From Pseudomonas gregormendelii (lineage in GTDB: Bacteria > Pseudomonadota > Gammaproteobacteria > Pseudomonadales > Pseudomonadaceae): a stretch of DNA of 51,157 bases. Within the stretch, counting starts at the first letter, position 1, and each line of letters starts with the position of its first letter. The notes below the pieces were generated by a model. That model saw only the letters and a program-made list of their open reading frames with translations, had not been told where the DNA came from and ran no database searches. Where the stretch lies: NCBI RefSeq assembly GCF_017114825.1, contig NZ_JADEVO010000037.1:1-51157 (forward strand), in the 5' to 3' direction. Below, in pieces: positions 7,431-17,257 of the stretch. The position numbers and the translations under genes were made by a program.

Positions 7431-8285
7431 CTATCGTTTCTGAGTCAGCGCACGACGTTCGAATTCCACGATGCGCTGACGGTAATGCTCGATCGTCTGG
7501 GCGGTCAGCACACTGCGCTGGTCGTCTTTCAATTCGCCGTTCAATTCCTGGGACAGCTTGCGCGCCGCCGCCACCATCACTTCGAAGGCCTGCTTCGGAT
7601 GACGCGGGCCTGGCAGGCCGAGGAAGAAGCTGACCGCCGGAGTGCTGAAGTGATCGATATCGTCCAGGTCAAACACCCCCGGCTTCACGGCGTTGGCCAT
7701 GGAGAACAGCACTTCACCGTTGCCAGCCATGCTTTCGTGGCGGTGGAAGATATCCATTTCGCCGAAGCGCAGACCGCTTTCAAGAATGTTCTGCAGCAGC
7801 GCCGGGCCTTTGAAACCGGCCGCGTCACGGCAGATCACGCTGATCACCAGCACTTCCTCGGCTTGCGGCTGATCCCGCTCGCTGCTGGAGTGCGCAGGCT
7901 TGGTGTCGTCCGGGAAATCGTCGTCACGGCTGCTGAAGCTCGGGCCGCCGTCCAGGTCGAGGTTGAGGTTCAGGTCGCCCTGGGACGGCTCGCCGTGGCC
8001 ACGCTTGCCACGCTTGGCACCCGATTCACGGGCGTCACGGGCCGGCATGCTCACCGACGGCAGATCATGCTCGTCCAGCTGCGGCTCCTTATGGGTGTCC
8101 AGGACGCGGGGCGGGCCCAACAGCTCGGCGCTGGTGTCCTCGTCCGGCAGATTGGATAAATTTCGGTCAAGACGGAATTTCAGTTTTCCCTTGCCGCCGC
8201 GCATACGGCGCCAGCCATCAAAAAGAATACCGGCAATGACAATGATGCCGATGACGATCAGCCACTCGCGCAGACCGATTTCCAT
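7431..8285 (-). CDS. zipA: Cell division protein ZipA
   Basis: ZipA anchors FtsZ to the inner membrane at the division site. The 284-residue protein starts with a transmembrane helix (about residues 5-25, WLIVIGIIVIAGILF). A charged basic stretch, then a variable acidic and serine-rich linker follow. The C-terminal FtsZ-binding domain begins about residue 140 (EEVLVISVICRDAAGFKGPAL). Placed between smc and ligA, as is usual in Pseudomonas. A 257-base gap separates it from smc, and a possible own promoter is annotated there. Confidence 0.95.
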   Translation of the reverse strand: MEIGLREWLIVIGIIVIAGILFDGWRRMRGGKGKLKFRLDRNLSNLPDEDTSAELLGPPRVLDTHKEPQLDEHDLPSVSMPARDARESGAKRGKRGHGEPSQGDLNLNLDLDGGPSFSSRDDDFPDDTKPAHSSSERDQPQAEEVLVISVICRDAAGFKGPALLQNILESGLRFGEMDIFHRHESMAGNGEVLFSMANAVKPGVFDLDDIDHFSTPAVSFFLGLPGPRHPKQAFEVMVAAARKLSQELNGELKDDQRSVLTAQTIEHYRQRIVEFERRALTQKR

Positions 8286-8407
8286 GTAATCCCGTGCCTC
8301 TATAAAAAATGCTGAAAAATAAGGGGTTTACAACTCGCAAACCGCTTTAAAACGTGGCGCCAACTCTATGTTCTGACAGGCGTTTTGCCCACGTATACGA
8401 AAAATTG

Positions 8408-8434
8408 ATATTAAACTAGCACGACCAAAGGCAA
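8408..8434 (-). promoter_or_regulatory. Possible zipA promoter in the smc-zipA gap
   Basis: On the minus strand TTGCCT, 15 bases and TAATAT resemble a sigma-70 promoter, though the spacing is short. The gap 8286-8542 is A+T-rich compared with its surroundings and contains no convincing gene. Confidence 0.3.
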
Positions 8435-8542
8435 CTTTACACCGTCTGTCTTCCCGCCCAGTGCGAATATGTCGAATTAGCTGTAACTCAAGGCCCTCGA
8501 ACACGTCATTCGCACCTGCAATCCCCTTTCTGCAAGTTCGCC

Positions 8543-11500
8543 TCAGGCATCCACGATCGCCATCGCTTCCTCGACATCCACTGCCACCAGCCTGGAGCAG
8601 CCCGGCTCGTGCATCGTCACCCCCATCAGTTGATCGGCCATTTCCATGGCGATCTTGTTGTGGGTGATGTAGATGAACTGCACCGTCTGCGACATTTCCT
8701 TGACCAGTCGGGCGTAGCGTCCAACGTTAGCGTCATCCAGTGGAGCGTCGACCTCATCAAGCATGCAGAACGGCGCCGGATTCAACTTGAAGATCGCAAA
8801 AACCAGGGCCAGTGCAGTCAGGGCTTTTTCACCGCCGGAGAGCAAATGGATGGTGCTGTTCTTCTTTCCGGGCGGCTGCGCCATGATCGTCACCCCTGTA
8901 TCGAGTAGATCTTCGCCCGTCAGTTCCAAATAGGCGCGCCCTCCACCGAAAACTTTTGGGAAAAGTGCCTGTAATCCGCCATTGATCTGATCAAAGGTAT
9001 CTTTGAAGCGGTTACGGGTTTCCTTGTCGATCTTGCGAATGACGTTTTCGAGGGTGTCCAGCGCTTCCACCAGATCGTCGTTCTGCGCATCCAGATAACG
9101 TTTGCGCTCGGACTGTTGGGTGTACTCGTCGATGGCTGCGAGGTTGATCGCGCCCAGGCGTTGAATGCGCGCGGCAATGCGCTCGAGTTCTTCCTCGGCG
9201 TCCTTCTCGCTGGCCTCGGCCGTGAGGGTGGCGAGCACGCCGTGCAGGTCGTAGCCGTCCTCCAGCAGTTGGTCCTGCAAGGAGGTGCGGCGCACGGTCA
9301 GGGCCTGCCATTCCATGCGCTGGGTTTCCAGCTGGCTGCGAATCAGCTGCGACTGCTGCTCGGCCTGGCTGCGGCGTTTTTCCGCGTCGCGCAATTCGCG
9401 GTCGGCATCTTCCAGGGCGATCTGCGCGGTCTTGAGTTCTTCGTCGACGGTCATGCGTTTGTCGAGCAGTTCTTCGAGCTTGAGGCGCAGCTCTTCCAGC
9501 GGTGCCTCGCCCTCCTCCAGATTGAGGCTCAGTTGCTCGCGCTTCTCGGTCAGGCGCTCGGACTGCATCTCCAGGCGCTCCAGAGCCTGGCGCGTGGAGT
9601 CGTGCTGCGCCTTGAGCGAGCCGAGGCGCACGGCCAGCTGGTGCGCGTGGTCCTTGTGCTGGCGGGCTTCCTGGCGCACTCGATCGAGGCGCTCGCGCAG
9701 GCTGTCCCGTTGCGCCAGCAGCAACTCGCGCTGCTCGGTATCGAGCGCCATGCTGTCGAGGGCTTCCTGCAACTGCAGGCGCGCCTCGCCGATGTTTTCG
9801 TGTTCCAGGGCGCGCTGTTCGGCCAGCTCGGTGAGTTCTTCGTCGAGCCGGGTGCGACGCAATGACAGCTGCTCGGCCTTGGCTTTGCCGGCGGACAACT
9901 GGGCTTTTAATTCGCCTTGCTGGCGCGCTTCGTCCTGCAACAGGCGACGCAAATGTTCGCGGCCGTTTTCCTGCTGCCGCTGTTGCGCCCGCAGATTCTG
10001 CAGCTGGGTTTCCAGGGTCTCGACCGTGGCTTCGCGCTCTTCGCGCTCAAGGCCAAGGTTCTGGATTTCCTGGCCCCGCGCCAGCACACCGCTTTCGGCT
10101 TCGCTGGCCCGGCGCACACGCAGGAAATGCCGGCCGACCCAATAACCATCGCGACTGATCAGGCTTTCGCCGGCGCTCAACTGACCGCGCAGTGCCAGGG
10201 CCTGTTCGAGGCTGTCGACCGGCTTGACCTGCCCCAGCCAGGGTGCCAGGTCTATTTGCGCCTCGACCTTGTCCAGCAGGCTGCCGGGTACGCGCAGGCC
10301 ATCGCTGGCCGGGCTCAGCAGGCGCAGGTCGCCCTGGGCGAAACCGGCCAGGTCGTAGTCGCTGAAATCATCCACCAGCACGGCTTGCAGGTCGGCACCC
10401 AGTACGGTCTCTACCGCCAGCTCCCAGCCTGCTTCAACCTTGAGGCCTTCGGCCAGGCGCGGGCGGTCGGCCAGGTGCTGTTCACGTAACCATTCGGCGG
10501 TGCCGGTACCCGGATCGAGCGCGGCCTGCTGCAGGGCTTCCAGGGACGCCAGGCGACCGTTGAGCCGCTGCAGATCACCCTGGGCCTGCTGCTGCGCCGA
10601 CAGCGCCTGCTGCAGCTCCTGGCGCAACTGCTCCAGGCGTTCGACCTGGGCTTCTTCGCTGGCCTGCAAGTCTTCCTGGGTCGCCTCGCTGGCCGCCAGC
10701 TGTTCGCTGAGCTCCATGATCGCGGCGTCTTCCGGGTCGGCTGAAAGCAACGCGCGCTCTTCACCCAGGCGCTTCTGCCGGTCGGCCAGGCGCTCCATGC
10801 TGGTTTCCAGCTGCTGGATGCGCGACTGCTGCACTTCGGCCTGGCGCCGCGGCTCGGCAGCGGTCAGGTTGAACGTGTCCCACTGCTCCTGCCAGCCATG
10901 CATGGTGGTTTCGGATTCTTCCAGGGCTGCGGCGGCCTCTTCGGCGGCCGCGCTGGTGACTTCCTGTTCCGGGGTAAGCATGTCCAGCTCTTCGCCGAGG
11001 GTCAGCAGCAGCGTGCGGTCGTGCCCCAGGTGCGATTCAGTCTCCAGGCGTGCGCGTTCGGCTTCTTTGAGATCGTCCTGCAACTGGCGCAGTCGCTGCT
11101 GGCCGTGCTGGATGCTCTGCTCGACGCGGGCGATGTCGCCGCCGACGGAATAGAAGCGTCCCTGCACCAGGTTGAAGCGTTCGGACAGGTCGTGGTGCCC
11201 GTCACGCAAGCGCTCGATGCTCGCATCGGCATTGCGCTGCTCGGCGACCAGCGCCTCGAAGGTGATTTCCTGGGTGCCGATAATGGCTTCGCGCTGCCCC
11301 ACCTGGTCATTTAACGCCTGCCAGCGCAGGGCCGACAATTGCGCCTTGAGCTGACGCTCCTCGCCCTTGAGTTCCTGGTACTTCTCGGCCGACTCGGCCT
11401 GGCGGTGCAAGCGTTCGAGTTGACGGGTGAGCTCTTCGCGCAGGTCGGTCAGGCGCTCGAGGTTTTCGTGGGTGCGACGGATGCGGTTTTCGGTCTCGCG

Positions 11501-12031
11501 CCGGCGCTCCTTGTACTTGGAGATGCCCGCGGCTTCTTCAATAAAGTTGCGCAGGTCCTCGGGCTTGGACTCGATCAGCTTGGAGATCATCCCCTGCTCG
11601 ATGATCGAGTAGCTGCGCGGCCCCAGGCCGGTACCGAGGAAGATGTCGGTGATGTCGCGACGCCGGCACTTGGTGCCGTTGAGGTAGTAGGTGGTCTGGC
11701 TGTCGCGGGTGACTTTGCGGCGAATGGATATTTCCGCATAGGCGGCGTACTCGCCCAGCAAGGTGCCATCGGAGTTGTCGAATACCAGTTCGATGCTGGC
11801 CTGGCTGACCGGTTTGCGGCTGGTGGAGCCATTGAAGATGACGTCGGTCATCGACTCGCCGCGCAAATTCTTGGCCGAGCTCTCGCCCATCACCCAGCGT
11901 ACGGCGTCGATGATGTTCGACTTGCCGCAACCGTTGGGCCCGACCACGGCCGCCATGTTGCTCGGGAAGTTGACGGTGGTCGGGTCGACGAAGGATTTGA
12001 ACCCCGCCAGCTTGATGCACTTGAGCCGCAC
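8543..12031 (-). CDS. smc: Chromosome segregation protein SMC
   Basis: SMC dimers bind ScpA/ScpB and compact and align newly replicated origins. The 1162-residue protein has the N-terminal Walker A GPNGCGKSN, two very long Gln/Glu/Leu-rich coiled coils, a central hinge (about residues 500-620), and a C-terminal ABC head with LSGGEKALTALAL and Walker B FCMLDEVDAPLDD. The start is GTG, two bases after the TAA of the upstream GntR gene (TAAGCGTG). The two are therefore almost certainly cotranscribed and possibly translationally coupled. Confidence 0.97.
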   Translation of the reverse strand: MRLKCIKLAGFKSFVDPTTVNFPSNMAAVVGPNGCGKSNIIDAVRWVMGESSAKNLRGESMTDVIFNGSTSRKPVSQASIELVFDNSDGTLLGEYAAYAEISIRRKVTRDSQTTYYLNGTKCRRRDITDIFLGTGLGPRSYSIIEQGMISKLIESKPEDLRNFIEEAAGISKYKERRRETENRIRRTHENLERLTDLREELTRQLERLHRQAESAEKYQELKGEERQLKAQLSALRWQALNDQVGQREAIIGTQEITFEALVAEQRNADASIERLRDGHHDLSERFNLVQGRFYSVGGDIARVEQSIQHGQQRLRQLQDDLKEAERARLETESHLGHDRTLLLTLGEELDMLTPEQEVTSAAAEEAAAALEESETTMHGWQEQWDTFNLTAAEPRRQAEVQQSRIQQLETSMERLADRQKRLGEERALLSADPEDAAIMELSEQLAASEATQEDLQASEEAQVERLEQLRQELQQALSAQQQAQGDLQRLNGRLASLEALQQAALDPGTGTAEWLREQHLADRPRLAEGLKVEAGWELAVETVLGADLQAVLVDDFSDYDLAGFAQGDLRLLSPASDGLRVPGSLLDKVEAQIDLAPWLGQVKPVDSLEQALALRGQLSAGESLISRDGYWVGRHFLRVRRASEAESGVLARGQEIQNLGLEREEREATVETLETQLQNLRAQQRQQENGREHLRRLLQDEARQQGELKAQLSAGKAKAEQLSLRRTRLDEELTELAEQRALEHENIGEARLQLQEALDSMALDTEQRELLLAQRDSLRERLDRVRQEARQHKDHAHQLAVRLGSLKAQHDSTRQALERLEMQSERLTEKREQLSLNLEEGEAPLEELRLKLEELLDKRMTVDEELKTAQIALEDADRELRDAEKRRSQAEQQSQLIRSQLETQRMEWQALTVRRTSLQDQLLEDGYDLHGVLATLTAEASEKDAEEELERIAARIQRLGAINLAAIDEYTQQSERKRYLDAQNDDLVEALDTLENVIRKIDKETRNRFKDTFDQINGGLQALFPKVFGGGRAYLELTGEDLLDTGVTIMAQPPGKKNSTIHLLSGGEKALTALALVFAIFKLNPAPFCMLDEVDAPLDDANVGRYARLVKEMSQTVQFIYITHNKIAMEMADQLMGVTMHEPGCSRLVAVDVEEAMAIVDA

Positions 12032-12033
12032 GC

Positions 12034-12693
12034 TTAAGCGTCCGTCAGGGCGGAAACCACCAGATCGCTGCTGCGCTGGGCATAGGCCGTCAGCACCGTG
12101 CGGATCAGCGGGAAGTCCCGGGCCAGTACCGCAGCGAGCAGGCGTTCGAACAGTTCCAGGAACTCGCTCATCGACGCTTTGCGTTGGTCCAGGGCAAGGA
12201 AATAGGCGCGGCTCATGGCCGGTTGCAGGTTCTCGACGGTTTCCTGCAGGTACGGGTTGTTGGCGAAGGGATACGCCGCGCGCATGACGTTAAAACTGTC
12301 ATCGACGAAGGTGCGGATGTCCTGGCGCTCGTAACTGTCGGCCAGGCGCTGCTGGATCTGCACGAACGGCGCCATGTCCGCCTGGACCTGCCAGCCGGTT
12401 GCCACGGCATTGCCGAGCAGGATGTACAGCTCGCACATCAGCGTGCACAGGCTCTGCACCTTGTGCGCGGTCAATTCGGTGACGTGCGCGCCCCGCCGCG
12501 GCAGGATCGCGATCAGGTGGCGGCGCTCGAGGATCAGCAGCGCCTCGCGGACTGACCCGCGACTGACATTGAGGGCCAGGGTGACCTTCTGTTCCTGGAT
12601 CCGCTCCCCGGGCTTCATTTCACCGCGAATGATGCGTTCGGCGAGGTGGTGAGCAATTTGCTCGGCGAGGCTGTCCGGCGCCTTGAACGTCAT
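12034..12693 (-). CDS. GntR-family (FadR/FCD) transcriptional regulator
   Basis: The 219-residue protein has an N-terminal winged helix (residues about 8-75, LAERIIRGEMKPGERIQEQK, then VSRGSVREALLILERRHLI) and a C-terminal all-helical FCD ligand-binding domain. The ATG at 12693 follows AAGGAC. It is divergent from the xanthine dehydrogenase operon across a 302-base region holding two 16-bp dyads, so local control of purine catabolism is the simplest role. The effector is unknown. It also heads the transcript that runs into smc. Confidence 0.85.
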   Translation of the reverse strand: MTFKAPDSLAEQIAHHLAERIIRGEMKPGERIQEQKVTLALNVSRGSVREALLILERRHLIAILPRRGAHVTELTAHKVQSLCTLMCELYILLGNAVATGWQVQADMAPFVQIQQRLADSYERQDIRTFVDDSFNVMRAAYPFANNPYLQETVENLQPAMSRAYFLALDQRKASMSEFLELFERLLAAVLARDFPLIRTVLTAYAQRSSDLVVSALTDA

Positions 12694-12899
12694 GATTGTC
12701 CTTCAAACTCTTTCGATCTGCACAGGCGGCGCAGTGTAGCGCACATGAGGGGTCATGGCGGAGTGCCCACCCGGCGGTTTTTGGCACGATTCACGCAGGA
12801 TTGTTAAAAAAAAACCAAACAAAAATCCCGAAACAAACCAGGCGCCCCGCAAGGGTCAATACTGATGGAACGCGTTGTTGATCGCCAAATTGCTATTTC

Positions 12900-12938
12900 C
12901 TGACCTTTAGGTCAGAAAATCATTGACCGAAAAGTCAG
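12900..12938. promoter_or_regulatory. Two tandem 16-bp operator-like dyads upstream of xdhA
   Basis: CTGACC-TTTA-GGTCAG (12900-12915) is a perfect dyad. TTGACC-GAAA-AGTCAG (12923-12938) is a two-mismatch version of the same design, offset by 23 bp, about two helical turns. They lie 58-96 bases before the xdhA GTG and about 200 bases upstream of the divergent GntR gene. They are plausible binding sites for that regulator. Confidence 0.5.
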
Positions 12939-12995
12939 ACCTGATAAATTCGGTGCAAAGCGGTTAACAACAATAATGAGTCTGCGAGGCCTTCC

Positions 12996-14450
12996 GTGAT
13001 CCAGTTTTTACTAAACCAGGAACTCCGTAGTGAGCACGCCCTGGACCCGAACCTGACCGTGCTCAATTATCTGCGCGACCATGTGGGCAAACCCGGCACC
13101 AAAGAAGGCTGCGCCAGCGGTGACTGCGGCGCCTGCACCGTGGTGGTCGGCGAACTGAAGACGGACGACGCTGGCCGCGAGCACATTCGTTACCGCAGCC
13201 TCAACTCGTGCCTGACGTTCGTCTCGTCCCTGCACGGCAAGCAGTTGATCAGCGTCGAAGACCTCAAGCATCAGGGCGAGCTGCACAGCGTGCAGAAGGC
13301 CATGGTCGAATGCCATGGTTCGCAGTGCGGCTTCTGTACCCCGGGCTTCGTGATGTCGTTGTTTGCCCTGCAGAAGAACAGCGATCAACCCGACTCGCAC
13401 AAGGCCCACGAAGCGCTGGCCGGCAACCTCTGCCGCTGCACCGGCTATCGGCCGATCCTGGAGGCCGCCGAGCAGTCCTGCTGCGGCAAGCCCGCGGACC
13501 AGTTCGATGCCCGCGAAGCCGAGACCATTACCCGCCTGAAAGCCATCGCGCCGACCGATATCGGCGAACTCAACAGCGGCGACAAACGCTGCCTGGTACC
13601 GCTGACCGTGGCCGACCTGGCCGACCTCTATGATGCTTATCCACAGGCCCGACTGCTGGCTGGCGGCACTGACCTGGCGCTGGAAGTGACACAATTCCAC
13701 CGCACCCTGCCGGTGATGATCTACGTCGGCAACGTCGCGGAGATGAAGCGCATCGAACGCTTCGACGATCGCCTGGAAATCGGCGCCGCCACCGCCCTGT
13801 CGGACTGCTACGAAGCCTTGAAGGCCGAGTACCCGGACTTCGGTGAATTGCTGCAACGCTTCGCTTCATTGCAGATCCGCAACCAGGGCACGCTGGGCGG
13901 CAACATTGGTAATGCTTCGCCGATTGGCGACTCGCCGCCGCTGCTGATCGCTTTGGGCGCGCAGATCGTCCTGTGCAAGGGCGAAACCCGCCGCACCCTG
14001 GCCCTGGAAGATTATTTCATCGACTACCGCGTGACTGCGCGGCAGGAAAGCGAGTTCATCGAGAAGATCATCATCCCGCGTGCCAGCGCTGAACAGCTGT
14101 TCCGCGCCTACAAGGTTTCCAAGCGCCTGGACGATGATATTTCCGCAGTCTGCGCCGCGTTCAACCTGCGCATTGAAAACGGTGTGATCGCCGACGCCCG
14201 CGTGGCATTCGGTGGCATGGCGGCGATTACGAAACGGGCCAGTCACTGCGAAACCGTGTTGCTCGGCGCGCCGTTCAACCACGCCACGGTGGAACGCGCC
14301 TGCGCGGCCCTGGCACAGGATTTCACCCCGCTCTCGGACTTCCGCGCCAGCAAGGAATACCGCCTGCTCAGCGCGCAAAACCTGCTGCGCAAATACTTTA
14401 TCGAACTGCAAACACCGCACATCGAGACTCGGGTGACCGCTTATGTCTAA
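12996..14450 (+). CDS. xdhA: Xanthine dehydrogenase small subunit (2Fe-2S/FAD)
   Basis: XdhA carries the electron-transfer part of the enzyme that oxidises hypoxanthine and xanthine to urate. The 484-residue protein has a plant-type [2Fe-2S] motif (GCASGDCGACTVV), a second cluster domain (CGFCTPGFVMS and CRCTGYRP) and a C-terminal FAD domain (LLAGGTDLALEVT, IRNQGTLGGNIGNASP). The start is GTG at 12996, preceded by GCGAGG. It overlaps xdhB by 8 bases. Confidence 0.96.
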   Translation: MIQFLLNQELRSEHALDPNLTVLNYLRDHVGKPGTKEGCASGDCGACTVVVGELKTDDAGREHIRYRSLNSCLTFVSSLHGKQLISVEDLKHQGELHSVQKAMVECHGSQCGFCTPGFVMSLFALQKNSDQPDSHKAHEALAGNLCRCTGYRPILEAAEQSCCGKPADQFDAREAETITRLKAIAPTDIGELNSGDKRCLVPLTVADLADLYDAYPQARLLAGGTDLALEVTQFHRTLPVMIYVGNVAEMKRIERFDDRLEIGAATALSDCYEALKAEYPDFGELLQRFASLQIRNQGTLGGNIGNASPIGDSPPLLIALGAQIVLCKGETRRTLALEDYFIDYRVTARQESEFIEKIIIPRASAEQLFRAYKVSKRLDDDISAVCAAFNLRIENGVIADARVAFGGMAAITKRASHCETVLLGAPFNHATVERACAALAQDFTPLSDFRASKEYRLLSAQNLLRKYFIELQTPHIETRVTAYV

Positions 14451-16842
14451 TCATCACGCTGTAGAGAAGACCCAAGCCGAACTGGCTGAACTGTTCGCCA
14501 AGGACCTGACCACCGGCGTCGGCCGCAGCGTCAAGCACGACAGCGCCGCCAAGCATGTGTCCGGTGAAGCGCAGTACATCGACGACCGCCTGGAGTTTCC
14601 CAACCAGCTGCACCTCTATGCGCGGCTGTCGGACCGTGCCCACGCGAAAATCATCAGCATTGATACCCGCCCCTGCTATGCCTTCGAAGGCGTGCGCATC
14701 GCCATCACCCACGAAGACGTGCCGGGGCTCAAAGACATCGGCCCGTTGCTGCCGGGTGATCCCTTGCTGGCCATCGATGACGTGCAGTTCGTCGGCCAAC
14801 CGGTGCTCGCCGTGGCGGCCCGGGACCTGGAAACCGCGCGCAAGGCGGCCATGGCGGCGATCATCGAATACGAAGACCTCGAGCCGGTGCTGGACGTGGT
14901 CGAGGCCCTGCGCAAGCGCCACTTTGTACTCGACAGTCACACCCATCAACGCGGCGATTCAACCACTGCGCTGGCCAGCGCCGAACATCGCATCCAGGGC
15001 ACGCTGCACATCGGCGGCCAGGAGCACTTTTACCTCGAAACCCAGATCTCCTCGGTGATGCCGACCGAAGACGGCGGGATGATCGTCTACTGCTCGACCC
15101 AGAACCCCACCGAAGTGCAGAAACTGGTGGCTGAGGTGCTGGACGTGTCGATGAACAAGATCGTGGTCGACATGCGCCGGATGGGCGGCGGCTTTGGTGG
15201 CAAGGAAACCCAGGCGGCGAGCCCTGCGTGCCTGTGCGCGGTGGTCGCCCACCTGACCGGCCAGCCGACCAAGATGCGCCTGCCGCGGGTCGAAGACATG
15301 CTGATGACCGGCAAGCGTCACCCGTTTTATGTCGAATACGACGTGGGCTTCGATAGCACCGGGCGCCTGCATGGCATCGCCCTGGAACTGGCCGGCAACT
15401 GCGGCTGCTCGCCGGACCTTTCGGCCTCGATTGTCGACCGGGCGATGTTCCATGCCGACAACTCGTATTACCTGGGCGATGCGACCATCAACGGTCATCG
15501 CTGCAAGACCAACACCGCCTCCAACACCGCTTACCGTGGTTTCGGCGGCCCGCAAGGGATGGTCGCGATCGAAGAAGTCATGGACGCGATTGCCCGGCAC
15601 CTGGGCCTCGACCCGCTGGCGGTGCGCAAGGCCAACTACTACGGCAAGACCGAGCGTAACGTCACTCATTACTACCAGACCGTCGAGCACAACATGCTCG
15701 AGGAAATGACCGCTGAACTGGAAGAAAGCAGTCAGTACGCCGAACGCCGTGAAGCGATCCGGCGCTACAACGCCAACAGCCCGATCCTGAAAAAAGGCCT
15801 GGCGCTGACCCCGGTGAAATTCGGCATTTCCTTCACCGCCAGCTTCCTCAACCAGGCCGGTGCGCTGATCCACATCTACACCGATGGCAGCATTCACCTG
15901 AACCATGGCGGTACTGAAATGGGCCAGGGTTTGAACACCAAGGTTGCGCAGGTGGTGGCCGAAGTGTTCCAAGTGGAAATGGACCGGGTGCAGATCACCG
16001 CAACCAATACCGACAAGGTGCCGAACACCTCGCCGACCGCTGCTTCCAGTGGTGCCGACCTGAACGGCAAGGCCGCGCAGAACGCTGCCGAAATCATCAA
16101 GAAACGCCTGGTGGAATTCGCCGCGCGCCAGTACAAGGTCAGCGAAGAGGACGTGGAATTCCACAACGGCCACGTGCGGGTACGCGACCATATCCTGACG
16201 TTCGAAGCCTTGATCCAGCAGGCGTACTTCGCCCAGGTATCGCTGTCGAGTACCGGGTTCTACAAGACCCCGAAAATCTTCTACGACCGCAGTCAGGCCC
16301 GGGGTCGGCCGTTCTACTACTTCGCCTTCGGCGCTGCCTGCTGCGAAGTGATCATCGACACCCTGACCGGCGAGTACAAGATGCTGCGCACCGACATCCT
16401 TCACGACGTCGGCGCCTCGCTGAACCCGGCCATCGACATCGGCCAGGTCGAGGGTGGTTTCATCCAGGGCATGGGGTGGCTGACCATGGAGGAGCTGGTG
16501 TGGAACAACAAGGGCAAGCTGATGACCAACGGCCCGGCCAGCTACAAGATCCCGGCGGTGGCGGACATGCCGCTGGACCTGCGGGTGAAGCTGGTGGAAA
16601 ACCGCAAGAACCCGGAAGACACGGTGTTCCATTCCAAGGCAGTCGGTGAGCCGCCGTTCATGCTCGGCATTGCGGCCTGGTGCGCGATCAAGGATGCCGT
16701 AGCGAGCTTGGGTGACTACAGGCATCAACCGCAAATCGACGCACCGGCGACCCCGGAGCGGGTGTTGTGGGGCTGTGAGCAGATGCGGCAGTTGAAGGCG
16801 GCGAAAGCGGTTGAAGCAGAGGCCGAGCTGGCTTCGCTTTAA
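14443..16842 (+). CDS. xdhB: Xanthine dehydrogenase molybdopterin-binding subunit
   Basis: XdhB is the large catalytic subunit that binds the molybdenum cofactor and the purine. At 799 residues it is full length. Recognisable blocks include the N-terminal SVKHDSAAKHVSGEAQYIDD, RMGGGFGGKE (Moco contact), AYRGFGGPQG, GGTEMGQGLNTK, and the C-terminal HSKAVGEPPFMLG holding the catalytic glutamate. Its ATG lies inside the end of xdhA (ATGTCTAA), indicating translational coupling. An array of REPINs separates it from xdhC. Confidence 0.96.
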   Translation: MSNHHAVEKTQAELAELFAKDLTTGVGRSVKHDSAAKHVSGEAQYIDDRLEFPNQLHLYARLSDRAHAKIISIDTRPCYAFEGVRIAITHEDVPGLKDIGPLLPGDPLLAIDDVQFVGQPVLAVAARDLETARKAAMAAIIEYEDLEPVLDVVEALRKRHFVLDSHTHQRGDSTTALASAEHRIQGTLHIGGQEHFYLETQISSVMPTEDGGMIVYCSTQNPTEVQKLVAEVLDVSMNKIVVDMRRMGGGFGGKETQAASPACLCAVVAHLTGQPTKMRLPRVEDMLMTGKRHPFYVEYDVGFDSTGRLHGIALELAGNCGCSPDLSASIVDRAMFHADNSYYLGDATINGHRCKTNTASNTAYRGFGGPQGMVAIEEVMDAIARHLGLDPLAVRKANYYGKTERNVTHYYQTVEHNMLEEMTAELEESSQYAERREAIRRYNANSPILKKGLALTPVKFGISFTASFLNQAGALIHIYTDGSIHLNHGGTEMGQGLNTKVAQVVAEVFQVEMDRVQITATNTDKVPNTSPTAASSGADLNGKAAQNAAEIIKKRLVEFAARQYKVSEEDVEFHNGHVRVRDHILTFEALIQQAYFAQVSLSSTGFYKTPKIFYDRSQARGRPFYYFAFGAACCEVIIDTLTGEYKMLRTDILHDVGASLNPAIDIGQVEGGFIQGMGWLTMEELVWNNKGKLMTNGPASYKIPAVADMPLDLRVKLVENRKNPEDTVFHSKAVGEPPFMLGIAAWCAIKDAVASLGDYRHQPQIDAPATPERVLWGCEQMRQLKAAKAVEAEAELASL

Positions 16843-16860
16843 ACCGAGGCGCGGCTAATC

Positions 16861-17220
16861 GCCAGCAGGCTGGCTCCCACAGGATTTTGTACTGAATCCA
16901 GATTTTGTGAACATCAGAAAAACTTGTGGGAGCTAGCTTGCTAGCGATTTAGCCAGCAGGCTGGCTCACACAGGATTCTGTACTGAATCCAGATTTTGTG
17001 AACACCAGAAAACCTGTGGGAGCTAGCTTGCTAGCGATTTAGCCAGCAGGCTGGCTCAGACAGGATTTTGTACTGGATCCAGATTCTGTGAACACCAGAA
17101 AAACCTGTGGGAGCTAGCCTGCTAGCGATTTAGCCAGCAGGCTGGCTCACACAGGATTCTGTACTGAATCCAGATTTTGTGAACAACAGAAAAACCTGTG
17201 GGAGCTAGCCTGCTAGCGAT
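16861..17220. repeat. Four-copy tandem REPIN array between xdhB and xdhC
   Basis: Units start at 16861, 16952, 17042 and 17133 (period 90-91 bp). Each begins GCCAGCAGGCTGGCT, passes through a near-identical spacer (ACTGAATCCAGATTTTGTGAAC), and ends in the inverted partner GTGGGAGCTAGC...CTAGCGAT. The copies differ by a few bases. Structure of this size between two operon genes could attenuate read-through into xdhC or protect the upstream mRNA. Confidence 0.9.
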
Positions 17221-17257
17221 GACGGTCGAACAGACACCAAAGAGCTTGAGGTGAAAC

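Noticed and set aside
12694..12995. Purine riboswitch upstream of xdhA
   Set aside because: No purine aptamer loops or three-way junction visible; only DNA dyads.
14959..16734. 591-codon minus-strand frame opposite xdhB
   Set aside because: Shadow; xdhB carries all cofactor motifs.
16861..17220. Repeat array considered as CRISPR
   Set aside because: Spacers are near-identical, units hold inverted REP halves, and no cas genes are near.
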